Made by a program: the position numbers and the translations under genes
Notes under the pieces: generated by a model
What the model saw: the letters and a program-made list of their open reading frames with translations, nothing else
Told to the model about the DNA's origin: nothing
Database searches by the model: none
NCBI GenBank assembly: GCA_009746045.1
Contig: RPFO01000667.1
Coordinates: forward strand, 3,426,773-3,488,772
Direction of reading: 5' to 3'
Length of the DNA: 62,000 bases
Source: Mesostigma viride
Lineage: Eukaryota > Streptophyta > Mesostigmatophyceae > Mesostigmatales > Mesostigmataceae
Shown here: positions 30,947-42,699 of the stretch, in pieces
How the letters are laid out: each line of letters starts with the position of its first letter
Position numbering within the stretch: the first letter of the stretch is position 1

Positions 30947-32223
30947 TAATTAATTAATTAATAGACACGTGACTGCGTCACGTGAGCATAAGTCCTCAGT
31001 GGGAGCGGAACATGGGATGGAATGGATGGTATAAGCTATCTAGGTCCCAGTTACAGGGGTGTGGGCACCGCGGCCCGAATCGCTATGAATGCCATACTTG
31101 GTCACACGCGGAGCCCCCACAGGCTTGGGGGTGGTCTCCTTCATCACTACTTGCCATCTATCCTTGCGCACCATCTGCCTCCATATTACAGACAAACCAG
31201 GAGGCTGCCCGGGGGTGAGCCCGTCACGTCTAGTGTAGCACATGTCCATGCCGAGTCTATCACGAAAAGTCCACGGGTGGCGGCCCTGCCGCGCGCGGCC
31301 GGGGGCACGCCAGGTGAGGACATATCGCCCAGGCTGGGCGGGCTTGGTGCCAGCTAGTCTATATCTGATGTATCTACCTGATCTGTGCGGGCCAGGTGCC
31401 CGGCTAGGCCCAGGCGCCTGTGCCTAATAATGTGGGAAACATAGGGCAAATCAGCGTACAAATCCTCATTACTAATGTGCAAACCAAAGGGGATGTTAAG
31501 GGCCTTGCGCAGCATCTTGGTGACGGCGCCGTCGATCGAGTCGTTGCTCCAGCTCCTGCATCAGTGTCCACGTCTCGGCGCCGTAGGTCAGGATCGTCAG
31601 AATGACGACCTTGAAGAGGTCACGCTTGACGATCCGGGGTAGGGCGGGGTTGCTCCACCAGCGGCGGTGGTCATGGAGGTGCGCCCACGCCATGCCGATC
31701 CGTGTCGTCATGTCGTCCTCGCAGTCGGGAAGCCAACTGCCGAGCAGCTTGAAGCGGCCTGAAGGAGGGTAGTTGACCTCGGCATCGTCTAAGAGGCGGA
31801 GTGTGGGTGGGGGCCCTGCCATGCCGAGGGCCAGGGCCTCCGTTTTGGGGCTGATTTCTAGACCAACCGCCCGAGCCTCGAGCGCCAGGCAGTCCAGCCA
31901 AAGTTGGGCAGATTCCGGCTTCTCGATGAGCGTGATGTCGTCGGCATAAATGAGGTCAGCTAGTAAATTCTGCTCGTTAGTCGGCCCCCCTTCCCCAAGC
32001 TCGTTCGTGATCGCTAGGCCAGGGGCACGGCCTGCAATGCTAGCAAAGCGAGCACGCGCCTGGCGCATCACATAATCCACTACAATAATAAACAGGTACG
32101 GCGACAGGACGCAACCCTGCCAGACGCCGGTCTGCAGTGGGCAGGGCGGGGTAATGCCGTGTTGAGTGCGCACCGAAGTGGTCGACCCCTCATACAGCGT
32201 GCGGATGACGGTAATCATCCGCG
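30947..32223 (-). mobile_element. Non-LTR retrotransposon (R family), 5'-truncated
   Basis: Flanked by a 12-bp target-site duplication GATCTGCGGCAT (30935-30946 and 32224-32235). Its 3' end (low coordinates) carries a (TTAA)n tail and, next to it, the palindrome CACGTGAC-tgc-GTCACGTG. The body encodes the C-terminal half of an RT. This is a classic target-primed insertion truncated at its 5' end. Confidence 0.9.
31496..32218 (-). pseudogene. Non-LTR reverse transcriptase, C-terminal half
   Basis: About 240 codons: GVWQGCVLSPYLFI (RT motif QG-SP), LIYADDITLI (catalytic YADD) and LEISPKTEALALG (motif D), then the thumb and ILTYGAETWTL. The N-terminal RT part and any endonuclease are lost by 5' truncation. 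The downstream C-terminal tail (RHRRLGLAGHLARTDQ type) continues in another frame toward 31390. Confidence 0.85.
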
Positions 32224-32339
32224 GATCTGCGGCATGCAGGCCTCTATAATCACTTGACGTAGTAGGAAAGATGACAAAAATCTAAGGGACCAGACATGTT
32301 TTTCATCTAATCAATTTCAATTCATCGAAGTTCATCAAA

Positions 32340-33235
32340 TTTGCATGTAATCTACTGCATTACGTGAGTATAAATTTTCGATCAATAAGATGGAAATGGA
32401 ATGGTGTGGATGACTATCTGAAGCCTCTACTTGCTGGGTTGTGGGCGCCACAGCGAGTCACGTAGTATATGTTTACCGAATTTCGTCACACGCGTTACCC
32501 TCACCGATTGAAGGTCGGTATCATTCATTGCATGCACCTGCTGCTTCTCTTTCATTGCGAGTCATCTGCCCCCACCAGATCACAGATATAAGCCAGGAGG
32601 CTGCCCAGGCGCGGTCGCCCAATCTGCCTAGGGTACCACAAGTCCATGCCTAGCCTATCACGGAAAGTCCACTAGGGCGGGTGTCCACCATGCCAGCCGC
32701 ACATGGCCAGGGGTCCACCATGTGAGGACAAAGCGCCGGCCCTGACTGTGCGGGCTTGCATGGTGCCAGCTAGCCTATCTGATGTGTCAGACTACCTGAT
32801 CTGTACGGGCCCGGTGCCCGACCAGGCCCAGGCGGCGCCTGTGCCCATACGAGTGCACGATAATCCTCATTGCGAACATGCAAAATGTAGGGAATGTTAA
32901 GCACTCTGCATATCCTGATGACTCAATCGAGCCGACCCTCCGCCTCCCAGCTGTGTCAGCATCCACGCCTCCGCACCATAGGTCAGGACCGTGAATGACG
33001 ACCTCGAATACCTGTCGCATTGGACAATTCGGGGCTGGGCGCGCGCGCGGAATTCAGTGCTCCACCGGCCAGCGGCGGTGTTTGTAGAGCTGCCCCCATG
33101 CCATGCCGATCTCGGTCTTCATGTCGACCTCACAGTCGAGTAGCCTGCTAGCTGCTGAGCGGTTCGAAGCAGCCAGCTAGGTATTCACCGTGGTGTTGTC
33201 GAAGAGGCAGAGCTGGGGCGGATGCACATATCCAT
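32340..33235 (-). mobile_element. Older, decayed R-family non-LTR copy
   Basis: Diverged match to the element at 30947-32223: tacgtgagtataa...gggcgccacagcgagtcac near the 3' end, and an RRRLGLVGHRARTDQ-type segment near 32790-32830. Frames are destroyed. Confidence 0.6.
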
Positions 33236-33289
33236 GCCTAGCCTACCTAGGGTTTTGAGGGTGTCAGACCCCTGGTTGGAGAAACAGCA

Positions 33290-33769
33290 GCGCTTGTCCC
33301 GGACATGCGCGGGCCGCCATGTACTCAAAGGTGAGGAGTGCTCAGCGCGGGCGGTCCAGCCTTGCCCCACCGGAACGGGGAAGGCGGAGGACCTCCAGCC
33401 GGAGCTCACCAGTGAGAGCCATGGGGACAAGGATGTTTTTCTCAAACGTTCGCCATTGACTAATTAATTAATAAGCACGTGACCGACTGCGTCACGTGGG
33501 TGACAATACAGAGTAAAGGAACCTTCAACCCTATATACACTGCGAGAAGCCGGAGGGAGGGCACCCTAGCTTCTCTCACTGCCGCAAGTGGGCAGGCCAC
33601 AGAGCGCTCTCTCCTCAGCATGGTGCCGTGGCTCAAACGCCATAGGCTGCAAGCTCGAGGCTCGGAGTTCTCACCTGGCAGCTGGTCAGAAGTGCCTGAC
33701 GATGACGTTGTGGCTGCGCTTGTCGAGCTCGCCAGCTCGGCCTCCTCACGGAGGTCGAGCGTTTGTTGC
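33290..33769 (-). pseudogene. ORF1 pseudogene, C-terminal piece (split copy)
   Basis: Minus-strand KQQTLDLREEAELA at the high end matches the ORF1 copies at 41512-42699 and 45505-46963. Near 33300-33450 the ILVPMALTGEL-type block continues it. It is separated from its N-terminal piece (40265-41212) by two nested DNA transposons; the codons join exactly across them. A further LINE fragment interrupts it at 33457-33631. Confidence 0.75.
33457..33631 (-). mobile_element. Short non-LTR 3' fragment in the ORF1 pseudogene
   Basis: It ends in TTAATTAATTA with the palindrome CACGTGAC...GTCACGTG beside it and is flanked by ctcaaacg(ttcg)ccat / ctcaaacgccat. Its last codons (GLKVPLL) match the fragment at 61440-61695. 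Confidence 0.7.
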
Positions 33770-34599
33770 TTAGGCTGAACTCACAGGTCCGGGGGAACAA
33801 GGTGTGCGAACGGGTGTGCGAACGGGTTTGCGAACGGCCGTGTGAACCGTTTCGTCGCGTCTGTTCGCCGGCCTGTTCGCACACCCGTTCACTGACTCAC
33901 AGGGTCGGAAATGCTCATTGGGGAAGGTCACAGAAGAATTTGCGCGGGAAAGTCGGCGCACCTTGGCGCGGACCGATCCTGGCCACAAACTGCACGTTCC
34001 AGCTTGTGTCAACAAAGTGACATCGTCGGCGTTCATGGTCATCATTCCAAACTATGGCCGACACTTGATCAGTGCTTCCTGCTTCTAGCCATCACGAACG
34101 TGATCTCGCTACGGATCTTTGTAGCTTTTGGGATTGCACCAAAGGTTTTGTGTCATTTCCCCTCCACATTGCATGTCTGCCACAGTGACTTGTTCATGAC
34201 GTTCTCCTGGCGTCGATCCTATTCGAGAGAGTTACTTATATACCTGCGTTCTAGTTTGGCATTCTACGCGTCAGTTATTCTCTGTAGTTACATTACAAGC
34301 GTCATTGGGCAGCCATTCGTCTTAGCTAGAGTAGGCTGGCGTATTTCTTGGCTGTGACTCGATTCTTGGCCTGGTTAGACAAAGGCGTTCGTATCCTTGA
34401 TCTGCTTCCCGTTTGATAGCCTTTCCCCACTCCTCGTTAGTCGTTTCTGGCAGCAATCATGGGTTGGCAAAGTATACGTACGATGATGGCTACGCTTTAT
34501 AAAAGGCAGAAGCTTCGCCAGCAACGGGATCTGTTAATACCATCACGTGCTCGTGCCGGGGGGGGGGGGGGGGGGGCTAATCGCGAGGACATGTTCCGC

Positions 34600-34870
34600 G
34601 CAGTCAGAGAAGATGATCCGCCGGGCGTGGGCCTCGCAACTGCGCGGGTGTCACGCCGGGTTTTGAGTCCATTGAAAGGATCAATGACTTCGCGTTCCAG
34701 ATGAGGAGGTGGCGACGAGGCGATCCTGAGACTGCGGGAGATTGATGCAGGAAACGTCTCAGGTCACGCTTGACGCTTTCGATTATCTTCTTGACGAGAT
34801 TGGACCTGTCATTCAGCGCCCGCGAGGTCCCAATGTGCGGCGTGACGTCGTCTCTCCGGACACCACGTCA
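34600..34870 (+). pseudogene. Possible Harbinger transposase N-terminal remnant
   Basis: Two frames give FESIERINDFAFQMRRWRRG (34662-34745) and VTLDAFDYLLDEIGP (34763 on), which resemble the region before the DDE domain in Harbinger transposases (FRMSRETFDYLLE type). It is broken by a stop and a frame change. No DDE core was found. Inference only. Confidence 0.3.
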
Positions 34871-35930
34871 AAGGGTTTTCTGAAGTATATTGCCCGCAAC
34901 TGTGACTGAGTCAGTTCCGGTGTCACTTCCAACACACTCGGTGCAGCAACGGCGCGATGCCGGGGATTTTGTTAAGGAAGCTTTGATGAAGGCGTTGTAC
35001 GACTTGCTGGTTCTGGGTGAAATGAGCTGGACAGACGATTGTGGTTGGGGCATTACCATACACAATGGCATATGTTTGCTTCCATTCACATACCTTGGTA
35101 TGGAGCCTTTTTGTATATATTCGAGTGTATATTATGTGCTCTCGGGAGTTTATACCGTACATGGCAGGTAGAATATGCGAAGTTCATGCTGGTGTCACTG
35201 TGACGAGTAAGAGCTAATGCACCATTACCACCACTGTAAGCATGCTGGTTGGGTTGTGCATGACAAAAAATCGTGACAGGCATCACATTACACTTGACAA
35301 CGTACCTTGGGCGTGCATGCGCCTCACTCACAACATGCACCTTTTGGCCTTTGGGCCAGGTGCCAGGATCAGATGCCACTCTGGTGACCTGCACTGCTAC
35401 ACGCAAGGCCAGCATTACATGCCAATCACTGCACATGTGCATGACAATCTACGTGCGGTGTATGTGCGGTGAATGATGCAACCTACTTGGTAGCATACCA
35501 CATAAGACGTACATTTGTAAAATTGAATGATAAGGAGATGTCGCCTCATGCACGGAAGGCTTCCTACTAGGCTTTCACGCAGTGTTCATATTTTCTTGCA
35601 TCTAAGGAAATATGAGAGCCCCCACATTCCTACAAGTAAGTTCCTCGATTTCCCTTACATGGCACACCCATTTTCTTTTTGCTGTGGGGAGTTTTCCTTC
35701 CCACCTGTTTTCCTTTTCCTATTTTACCTTTTTATACCTTATTGATCACATTTTCTTTCTACCAATATTTTCTTATTATTCATATTAATTAAATTATCTA
35801 TGCTTTTACTTTATATTTATTCAACTTTCTATATTTCCTTATTAAGTGAGATAACTTTCTGTAGTCTTTTTTTTAACTTATTGCTGTAATCTCATTTCTT
35901 CTTCTTTATGTTTATTATATTTATTATGAT
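34871..35930. other. Harbinger-like element interior without recognised genes
   Basis: No protein family was recognised. From about 35690 the sequence becomes strongly AT- and pyrimidine-rich. Confidence 0.4.
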
Positions 35931-36010
35931 TAATTAATTAATAAAACTCGTGCTCCCGTTGGGGAGTCACGGAGTATTAACCCCAATGGATGGCTTGAAG
36001 GGGGCGGTAT
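35931..36010 (-). mobile_element. L-family non-LTR 3' end inside the Harbinger-like element
   Basis: TTAATTAATTAAT followed by aaactcgtgctcccgttggggagtcacggag, the complement of the tail of the ORF1 element that ends near 43445. The fragment's inner limit is unclear. Confidence 0.65.
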
Positions 36011-37975
36011 GCACACACTCCTACTGGTCTATTGTATCTAGATGGAGCCAGATCCTAGGTCGCATTCCTAGGTCGCTTAGGCCATTCTTCCCATGTAGGC
36101 GCAAGTAGGCTTCTTCCCCACAACAGGAGGCGGGTTCATTGTCCTTGGGGACCTGGGCATTCTTTATCTTTACTTTAACGTAATCTTACAATGTTCTTAT
36201 CATGTGCTACTTATCTATCATTCTTCTTTTCTTTTTATTTTCACTACTTGCGTCCATGAATGGTTGTCTCACTTAATAAAATGAATAGTTGTCTGACTCA
36301 ATAAAACTTACTTATACACTCTTCCATCTCTGGTTGTCTCCTTGATACACTCTTCCACCTTCCACCTATGAACTGGAGTGAGCTGGTTATAGGAGGCGTT
36401 TGACCCAGATTGTTGGGATGGAGATCCTGGGAACCACGGGCGCTCAAACTACGAACTAGAAACCCCTGACCCTTAGCCCAACGTATTGCCTATTAATTAT
36501 CATATCCCAGCAATGACCTCTTTGTCCCTTTTGTTTATTCTTCTTCTCATCCCCTTTTTATTTTTTGTTTTAACTTTTATTATTTTCCATCCACCACCCG
36601 GTCAGCCCTTTTGTGTTCACCATTCTCTCTCCTTCCACGTATGTCTTCCTACAGACCCCCCCCATGATCTTCGCGCCTTTCCTCTCAGACGACTACTAGT
36701 AGTCCTCACACGACGTAAGACCGCCATGCGTCCAGGAATACTTGTCTCACTGATTTGTCGGGAGCCGCGTGGCTATCTGTAGGAAGACCTGCATGGAGGG
36801 AGACAGACGATAACAAAGCAAAAAGGGTTTGAGGGGGAAATAAAACAAACGAAGAAGGAAAAAGAGAATACACGCACACAATTTTATGTTAGTATAGGGC
36901 CAGATTCTGTGCACTTCAGCTATGCATGCCACAACAGCCCCTCCACCTCTTATACAACCCCTCCCATTCCATATGTGTACTGACTGGGCTGGAAGGCACT
37001 TCATTCCTAGTAGGCATACCATGCCACCGCAAGAAAGCCAAGGGGCTGCCCAGGGCATGATTGATCTGATGGATTATACCAGATGGTTTAAGGCTTAGGC
37101 CACCTGATATCAAGATAACACAATCATCTGAACCCAGGTGTCTAATGATTTTACCTCAAATTATCGCTTGCTAAGCGCCATCCTCCTCGACACACTGGCC
37201 ATTGTCGCAAAGACGTGACGGCGATGTTTTTATAAAGAAGACTGACATGATATGGCACCTTATGAGACAAAACATTGGACGGCGAGGTCACCTACATGTG
37301 GCTGCATGATTGATGAGTTGCAGAGGGAGGATGCCTTGAAAACATTCCAAAAAAATTGTTTGACCCACCGTCCAACGTCATGAATCATTGAACAGCATGC
37401 GTCGAATTCAACGTGACAGTTCGTGCAAACCAACACATCCACCGCCCTACCGTCGGACGGCCGCGTCTCCCTATCCGCAACGCCAGCATGCAATATCTGA
37501 CGAGTGGAATTTTTTACGTTGATGCCGGAACGATTATAGCAAGCTCGGCTGAAGTTGGTTCTGCCGTATTTGATTGACGCCGCAATCGCCTTCCGCCGCA
37601 GGTTGCATAGAAGATACGTCGCCCGCGCTGCTATCCGAGGCGCTGGCAGGGCCTAACTCTTGCTGGCTAGGACTGCCTTCACCTTTTTTCGGCTAGTTTA
37701 GAAGGACTCCGCCTATGATAAGAAAACCAGGCGGGTTCGAGTCGGCCGTGGTGCCCGCGGCTTCGCGACTAGAAGCTAGACAGTCATTCATCCCATATGC
37801 ATTCCATTTCCACCCTGCTAAGGACGCGGTGTGTGCCCACGAGACGAAGTCGACGTGTAAATAACCACATTATTAATTAATTGATGGCTGCCAGCCACCA
37901 CCATACGCATGCCTCGCCTAGCTTCCCGCGAGAACGAGGTGATTTGGTCGCCTAGTCCATCGTTTCGCGCCATCT
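36011..37975. other. Right interior of the Harbinger-like element
   Basis: No gene recognised. A short block near 36690-36770 resembles the dispersed repeat in CPSF30 intron 2. Pyrimidine-rich near 36520-36650. Confidence 0.4.
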
Positions 37976-38180
37976 GCTGTTCGCACACACGTTCGCACAC
38001 CCGTTCGCACACCCGTTCGCCAACTTTCCAAAACCCCGGAGTTGGCGAACGGGTTGGTCCAGTTGCGAACGCTTGTGCGAACAGGTCGGTCCTATAATTA
38101 GCTCGGCCCGACTCGGCCTGTTCGCACACACGTTCGCACACCCGTTCGCACACCTGTTCCCCGGACCTGTGAGTTCAGCC
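37976..38180. repeat. Right subterminal repeat cluster of the Harbinger-like element
   Basis: Nine or so copies of TTCGCACAC/GTGTGCGAA-type motifs in both orientations, ending in the terminal inverted repeat. The left end (33800-33895) has a similar cluster. They are likely transposase-binding sites. Confidence 0.6.
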
Positions 38181-38184
38181 TTAA

Positions 38185-40264
38185 CCCTTAAACTGTACTG
38201 AGTCCGTTTTCGTGGCGCCAGTTGAACTCGCGCCACTCTAACGGACTGAGTTTGTGGCAGAACCAGGCGCCGCGCCAATAATAATTTAACGGTCAAACCT
38301 GGGGGGATCGAAAGATCTAGACGTAAGCTATGCCTGGCGCTATTCAGACCGTATTTTGGACACCTGGCCAGGGAGATATGCTTGAGCAAAGTTAGGGGGG
38401 TACCATGGTCCAACGGGACCGACGTGCATGAAAAATATTGACGCGCACGGCTATGGCGGTGCACACAACTGACTGGTACGAGAGAATGGCTTGACATAAT
38501 GGACTCAAATTTTGTAGGCATGATTTTCAAGTCCTAAAAACGTTTTATCCCCAGCCATGGAACTTTTGAAGATGCGTAGATGGGTCATCGGGGTGCTGGT
38601 TGGCGCAGCAAATCATGTCAGCGGCCAGGCGGTGACAGTGCGAGTGCTGCATGTTGCTAGGCGGAAATTTTCGAGGTATTTGCGCATGGATAAACCTTTG
38701 ACGTCGTTCCCAACCAGATTTGCTAGAATTGGCAGCCAGGAAAGGCTCGAGGCTACGTCCATGAATCGGGCGTGCTGGCTCCCGCAGGAAAGGTAATCTG
38801 CTGTTCCGACCTGGTACGTTCTAGCCTCCTAGCGTGTTCCGTTAACCGTATATGGTTGTATTATCGTTTATAACTAATATCAGGGTTATAATCGAGGGCT
38901 TGTGATTGTCATTTTGTTGTTTTGCTCCCTCTACGCATCGGCTTGTCATAGTTGTGGAATACCATCAGGTCAAGCAGATTTTGGACCATGTTTGGTCGCT
39001 GTTAGCTGAGGCTGCAACGGAAATAGCGTGATAACGGTTGGTATTGGTTAGTAATATGGTAAAGGTGATTACCCAATGCTTTTCCTGGCTCAAACAGCCC
39101 GAGACAAGTTCTTTTCTGACCAGTTTTAGGCATGGCTTCTTGTTTTGCTGGCCAACGCCCACCTTCTGATTTTGCATCCATTGCATGTGACAAACATGGA
39201 GATACCCAATACCTGTTTGCATGGAAGCATTACCAACTTGTTCATTTTGTTTACTTTATTGTTGCAAAGAACGTGGAGGTGTTTTGTCATTCATCGGGTG
39301 GGTTAGTGATGTAGCTCCTTGCCACCCCTTTGACGCGCGCTTGAGGCCTTGATTAATGAGCCTTTCACCTATTTTTTAGCATGGTCTTGTGTCTTATATG
39401 CTGGCTTATCTTAGCTTCCACGCTGGGCCAGTGGCTGGCCTCGACGACGACAACGCCCGCCGCCAGCGTGCCATGCAGCCCTTGTCAGCCCGCAGCCCGG
39501 CTGGCCGCGCATGGGCTGAGGCCAATGGCCGCACGACCCGCACGTTGGCAGCTGGCACCCAGCTGACAGGGCCTTGTAGGAGGCAGGATCTGCGCACCCA
39601 GAGGCGCAATCCGTAGTTTGGCACATAGCCAGGTAGCCCAATTGACAGTTAGCTACACCCTTGGCTAGTCTTGCGCTATGTATACCGCACGCGCGCGCTA
39701 GTGCCATTTTGGCCCCTTGCGGCATGTTGGCATGTGTTATATGGCATGGTCTCTTGTTTTATCACCTGGGTATGGTGCATGATGCCCAATTGGGCATCCC
39801 TTGTTGTTTCATGCCAATTGGAATAAAGTTTTGTGTTGTTATGCTACCATTTATACCCCTGCCAGCTGGCACCGTTATAACGGTGCCAGCTGGCTTTGGC
39901 CATTTTGTAGCTAGCGTCCACAGTTTTGTGACATTTCATGTTGTGAATGGATTGATGGCATGTCTATGATTATAATAACCTGCCTTTAAAAGGCCAGGGC
40001 CAACTGATTTGTGTAAATGGTCGATAATGCATTATATATGTCTCCAACCCCATGTGCACTGTACCCCCCTGAGGGGGGTGCTATTTTTAGCAGGTGTAGG
40101 GCATGGATATGTGACCAACCAAATTTCCCAAACATTATTTGATATAAAAGCATGCTTGGTTCCAAGGGTGGGCCAGAAAATGTTATTTGGCTAGTTACTC
40201 TCAGGCGCACAAAGATACCCAAACTCAGTCCGTTCTCGTGGTTCGAGTTTTGACAGTTGAAGGG
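38185..40264. mobile_element. piggyBac-like DNA transposon
   Basis: 2,080 bp bounded by TTAA (38181-38184 and 40265-40268) with inverted ends CCCTTAAACTGT / CCCTTCAACTGT. A subterminal inverted block carries AACGGACTGAGTTT at both ends. A TTAA target and CCC ends are piggyBac hallmarks. No intact transposase was found; a weak stretch near 39213-39312 (LVHFVYFIVAKNVEVFCH) is not enough to call one. It is probably a non-autonomous copy. Confidence 0.7.
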
Positions 40265-41212
40265 TTAAGCTGTGCAGCGATGGCGGAGGTGATGGAGGTG
40301 GTATTATGGTTTTGTAGCATGGCGGCCCAGCAGGTCTGGGTGGGAGGTGCATTGCCGACTGGGCCAGCAGGGGCTGGCCTCAGTGGCGGCAATATATGTC
40401 CTTCATGGCCTGGGCGGTGATCGAGGCCCGCGGTGTTTTGCTGGCATTCACTTGATGGCGATGGCGTGGTACTCGAGGCTGCCGCTTGTCGAGCTACTAA
40501 GCGGTGATGGCCGTCGGCGGTGGCGGTGGTGGCGGTCAGTGCATGGAGGCGATGAGCATTGAGGTGGCGGTGGTGGTGGAGGAGAGGAGGGGATGCACGG
40601 CAGTCAGCGTGCCTCCCATGCACGGCATGCCGGCTGCCACATGATTCTGCAGCGAGGGGGGTCACGTGCTGCTTGAAGGCCTCCTTAGTTAAGGAGAGAG
40701 CGAAAGGTGGTTTCGGTCATGCATATGGGTGGCGCCCGAGGAGGGAGCAGAGAGCTAGCGATAATAATGTGCTGAAGCTGGGGGCGAGGGAGTCGTCGCA
40801 GGTTAATGTCAGCATGCAGTCAAGATATCAGCAGCCGGGCGGCCGTGTGGCACAGGTCAGGCGGTGCTGGTGGTAAAGGTGCGTGCACAGTTCAAGAAGC
40901 GAGGCGTACGTGCCGAAAAACACACTGTCATCGTCCATGAAGGCTGAAGGCCGTCCCAGTAGCCAGGAGAGTTGATGCCAGTCAAAGGCGACCTCGATCG
41001 TCCCAGCGAGGTTCTTCAGGGCGGCTACGTTTGGGCTTAGTTATGTAAGTGATGTCAATGGCGAAGCCGCAGGAGGAGCCAAGTAAACTACTAACTAAGG
41101 CTTGATTAGTGGGACTGCTGCCTTCTAGGCCAGGAGGCGTAGCTGCAGACGTAGCTTCAGGGCTCAGCGCAGCCGCCAGGCTGCGCTGCGTTGAGGTGCG
41201 TTTGCTCGCCAT
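40265..41212 (-). pseudogene. ORF1 pseudogene, N-terminal piece (split copy)
   Basis: Opens MASKRTSTQRSLAAALS at 41212, matching MANKRASTQRSLAAALG of the copy at 45505-46963. The middle is decayed (HVTPLAAES; NTAGL...), ending TTSITSAIAAQL at the TTAA that received the piggyBac-like element. The continuation is at 33769. Confidence 0.75.
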
Positions 41213-41345
41213 AATAATAATAACATTGCTTTGGGACAATATATCTAGCGTGTGCGTCTTACAAGGACGAATCGATTGTGATAGGTGGCAAAATTTGGTG
41301 CCCAAACGTGAAAGTTATGGGCGCCATCATCCATCAGCCATGGCT
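41213..41345 (-). other. 5' untranslated region of the split ORF1 copy
   Basis: gaatcgattgtgat...tggtgcccaaacgtgaaagttatg matches the upstream regions of the copy at 45505-46963 (near 47020-47075 and again near 47180-47240). Confidence 0.6.
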
Positions 41346-41362
41346 TTCTCCAGAAGGAGCCC

Positions 41363-41428
41363 AAGGTGTACTGGCGGGGCGGGGACCTGATGATCAATCA
41401 CAAGATGTGGACGCCCCCAGCGGGCTAG
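41363..41428 (+). pseudogene. ORF1 C-terminal remnant, plus strand
   Basis: 22 codons, KVYWRGGDLMINHKMWTPP then stop, matching the C-terminus of the intact copy (PVYWRGAVIHVDHKPWQPP). It is an older copy truncated at its 5' side. Confidence 0.65.
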
Positions 41429-41511
41429 AATAGCTTGCTTAATAGCCCTAGCTTGGATCCATTGGTAGTCACTGCCGCTACGGCAGCCATGCTTAGAATG
41501 TTTGCCTAGCT

Positions 41512-42699
41512 GTGCCAACTTACCTAGTCACGTGCATCGCTCACGCACGGTACACAACCAGCCATAGCCTTAGCTTCTCGGAACCGCGCTTTCGGCCCCA
41601 ACCTTTCCAGGTCGATGATTACGACTGGACCACCATTTCTCCGAGTGAAGCTATGCATCACATCTTCTTCGGGGACTACGCCTCGCTTTACGACCTGTGC
41701 CTCCATCTCCACGCCACTGGACGCCTCCTCGTCGACGACGGCCGACGCTGGCACAACATCAGCCAGATGTTCGGGTGTCCCCGCCCCCAACTCCAACACG
41801 CCGTCCTCAACTCTCTTCTCCAGAAGTCTGACGGCGAGATCTGGGCTCCATCCATCTCCGCCCCCGCATTCCGTTCCATCCTCACGGAAGCCTTTCAGCA
41901 GCACGTGACCCCCCTTGCTGCCGACATAGCAGCAATCGGCGGCACGCTGACTGCTGAACTTCCTCACATTTCCACCGCCGCCGCCTCCACCTCCACTGCC
42001 ATTTCCGCCTCCACTGCCGACATCAAAGCCCAGCTCCTCGACCTCGACCACCGCCTTCAAGCCACCGCCAACGCCCTTGAGAGCTTGCATGACACCGCCG
42101 GCCTCACCGCCCAGGCGGTCAAGGACATCGCCGCCCAGCCGGCGTCTGCTGGCTCGGCCGGCGATGCTCCCTCCACCTGGGCGGACTTGCTTAAGCAGCA
42201 CACCACCTCCACCACCTCCACCATCTCGGCACAACTCAAGCAACAAGCCCTCGACCTTCGCGAGGAAGCCGACATCGCGCGGCGCAGCCACAATGTCATC
42301 GTCAAGCACTTCGACCAGCAGGCAGGTGAGACCTCCACGAGCCTTCTTGAGGCATTTAAGCGCGCCATTCTTGCCCCCATGTTACTCACTGGTGAGCTGG
42401 ACATGTCGGCTGTCCGCCTCCCCCGCGCGCGGGGGAAGGCTGGCCCGGCACCCGTGCTCCTCACCTTTAAGTACATGGCGGACAAGCTGGCGTTCCTTAA
42501 ATGCCGCAAGAAGCTCTCGGAGACTCGCTTCACGCTGGACGACGACTTGACCCTGGCCCAGCAACAACGGCGACGCGAGCTATGGCCGACCTACCTTCAG
42601 CTCCGGCAGAGCGCAAGGGGGAAGCCGGTATACTGGAGGGGGGCGGTCATCCACGTTGACCACAAGCCCTGGCAGCCCCCTCCTGCCACCTCAGACTAG
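41512..42699 (+). CDS. ORF1-like protein of a non-LTR retrotransposon, intact frame
   Basis: 395 codons; homology to the other copies starts near residue 35, and their MANKR-type N-terminus is absent, so this copy is 5'-truncated and the ATG at 41512 may be accidental. A globular N-terminal part is followed by an Ala/Thr/Ser-rich helical stretch, a probable coiled coil (ISAQLKQQALDLREEADIARR) and a C-terminal part with RGKAGPAPVLLTFKYMADK and LTLAQQQRRRELWPTYLQLR. The last resembles the end of L1 ORF1p (RNA binding and strand annealing). No RT ORF follows before the element's tail. Confidence 0.7.
   Translation: MPTYLVTCIAHARYTTSHSLSFSEPRFRPQPFQVDDYDWTTISPSEAMHHIFFGDYASLYDLCLHLHATGRLLVDDGRRWHNISQMFGCPRPQLQHAVLNSLLQKSDGEIWAPSISAPAFRSILTEAFQQHVTPLAADIAAIGGTLTAELPHISTAAASTSTAISASTADIKAQLLDLDHRLQATANALESLHDTAGLTAQAVKDIAAQPASAGSAGDAPSTWADLLKQHTTSTTSTISAQLKQQALDLREEADIARRSHNVIVKHFDQQAGETSTSLLEAFKRAILAPMLLTGELDMSAVRLPRARGKAGPAPVLLTFKYMADKLAFLKCRKKLSETRFTLDDDLTLAQQQRRRELWPTYLQLRQSARGKPVYWRGAVIHVDHKPWQPPPATSD

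Larger units (their letters stand above)
33773..38180. mobile_element. PIF/Harbinger-like DNA transposon
   Basis: 4,408 bp with about 50-bp terminal inverted repeats opening GGCTGAACTCACAGGTCCGG at both ends and a 3-bp TTA duplication (33770-33772, 38181-38183). Both subterminal regions hold clusters of TGTGCGAACG. TTA target and GGC ends fit PIF/Harbinger. Only weak transposase remnants are seen, so this copy is probably non-autonomous. It holds later insertions and AT/pyrimidine-rich sequence. Confidence 0.75.

Noticed and set aside
30625-30957. 110-codon host gene after CPSF30
   Set aside because: No family resemblance, no splice context, and it runs into the (TTAA)n tail of an inserted LINE.
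39132-39312. piggyBac transposase fragment
   Set aside because: A short stretch is loosely reminiscent, but no catalytic Asp residues or long frame are present; only the ends and TTAA sites support the class.
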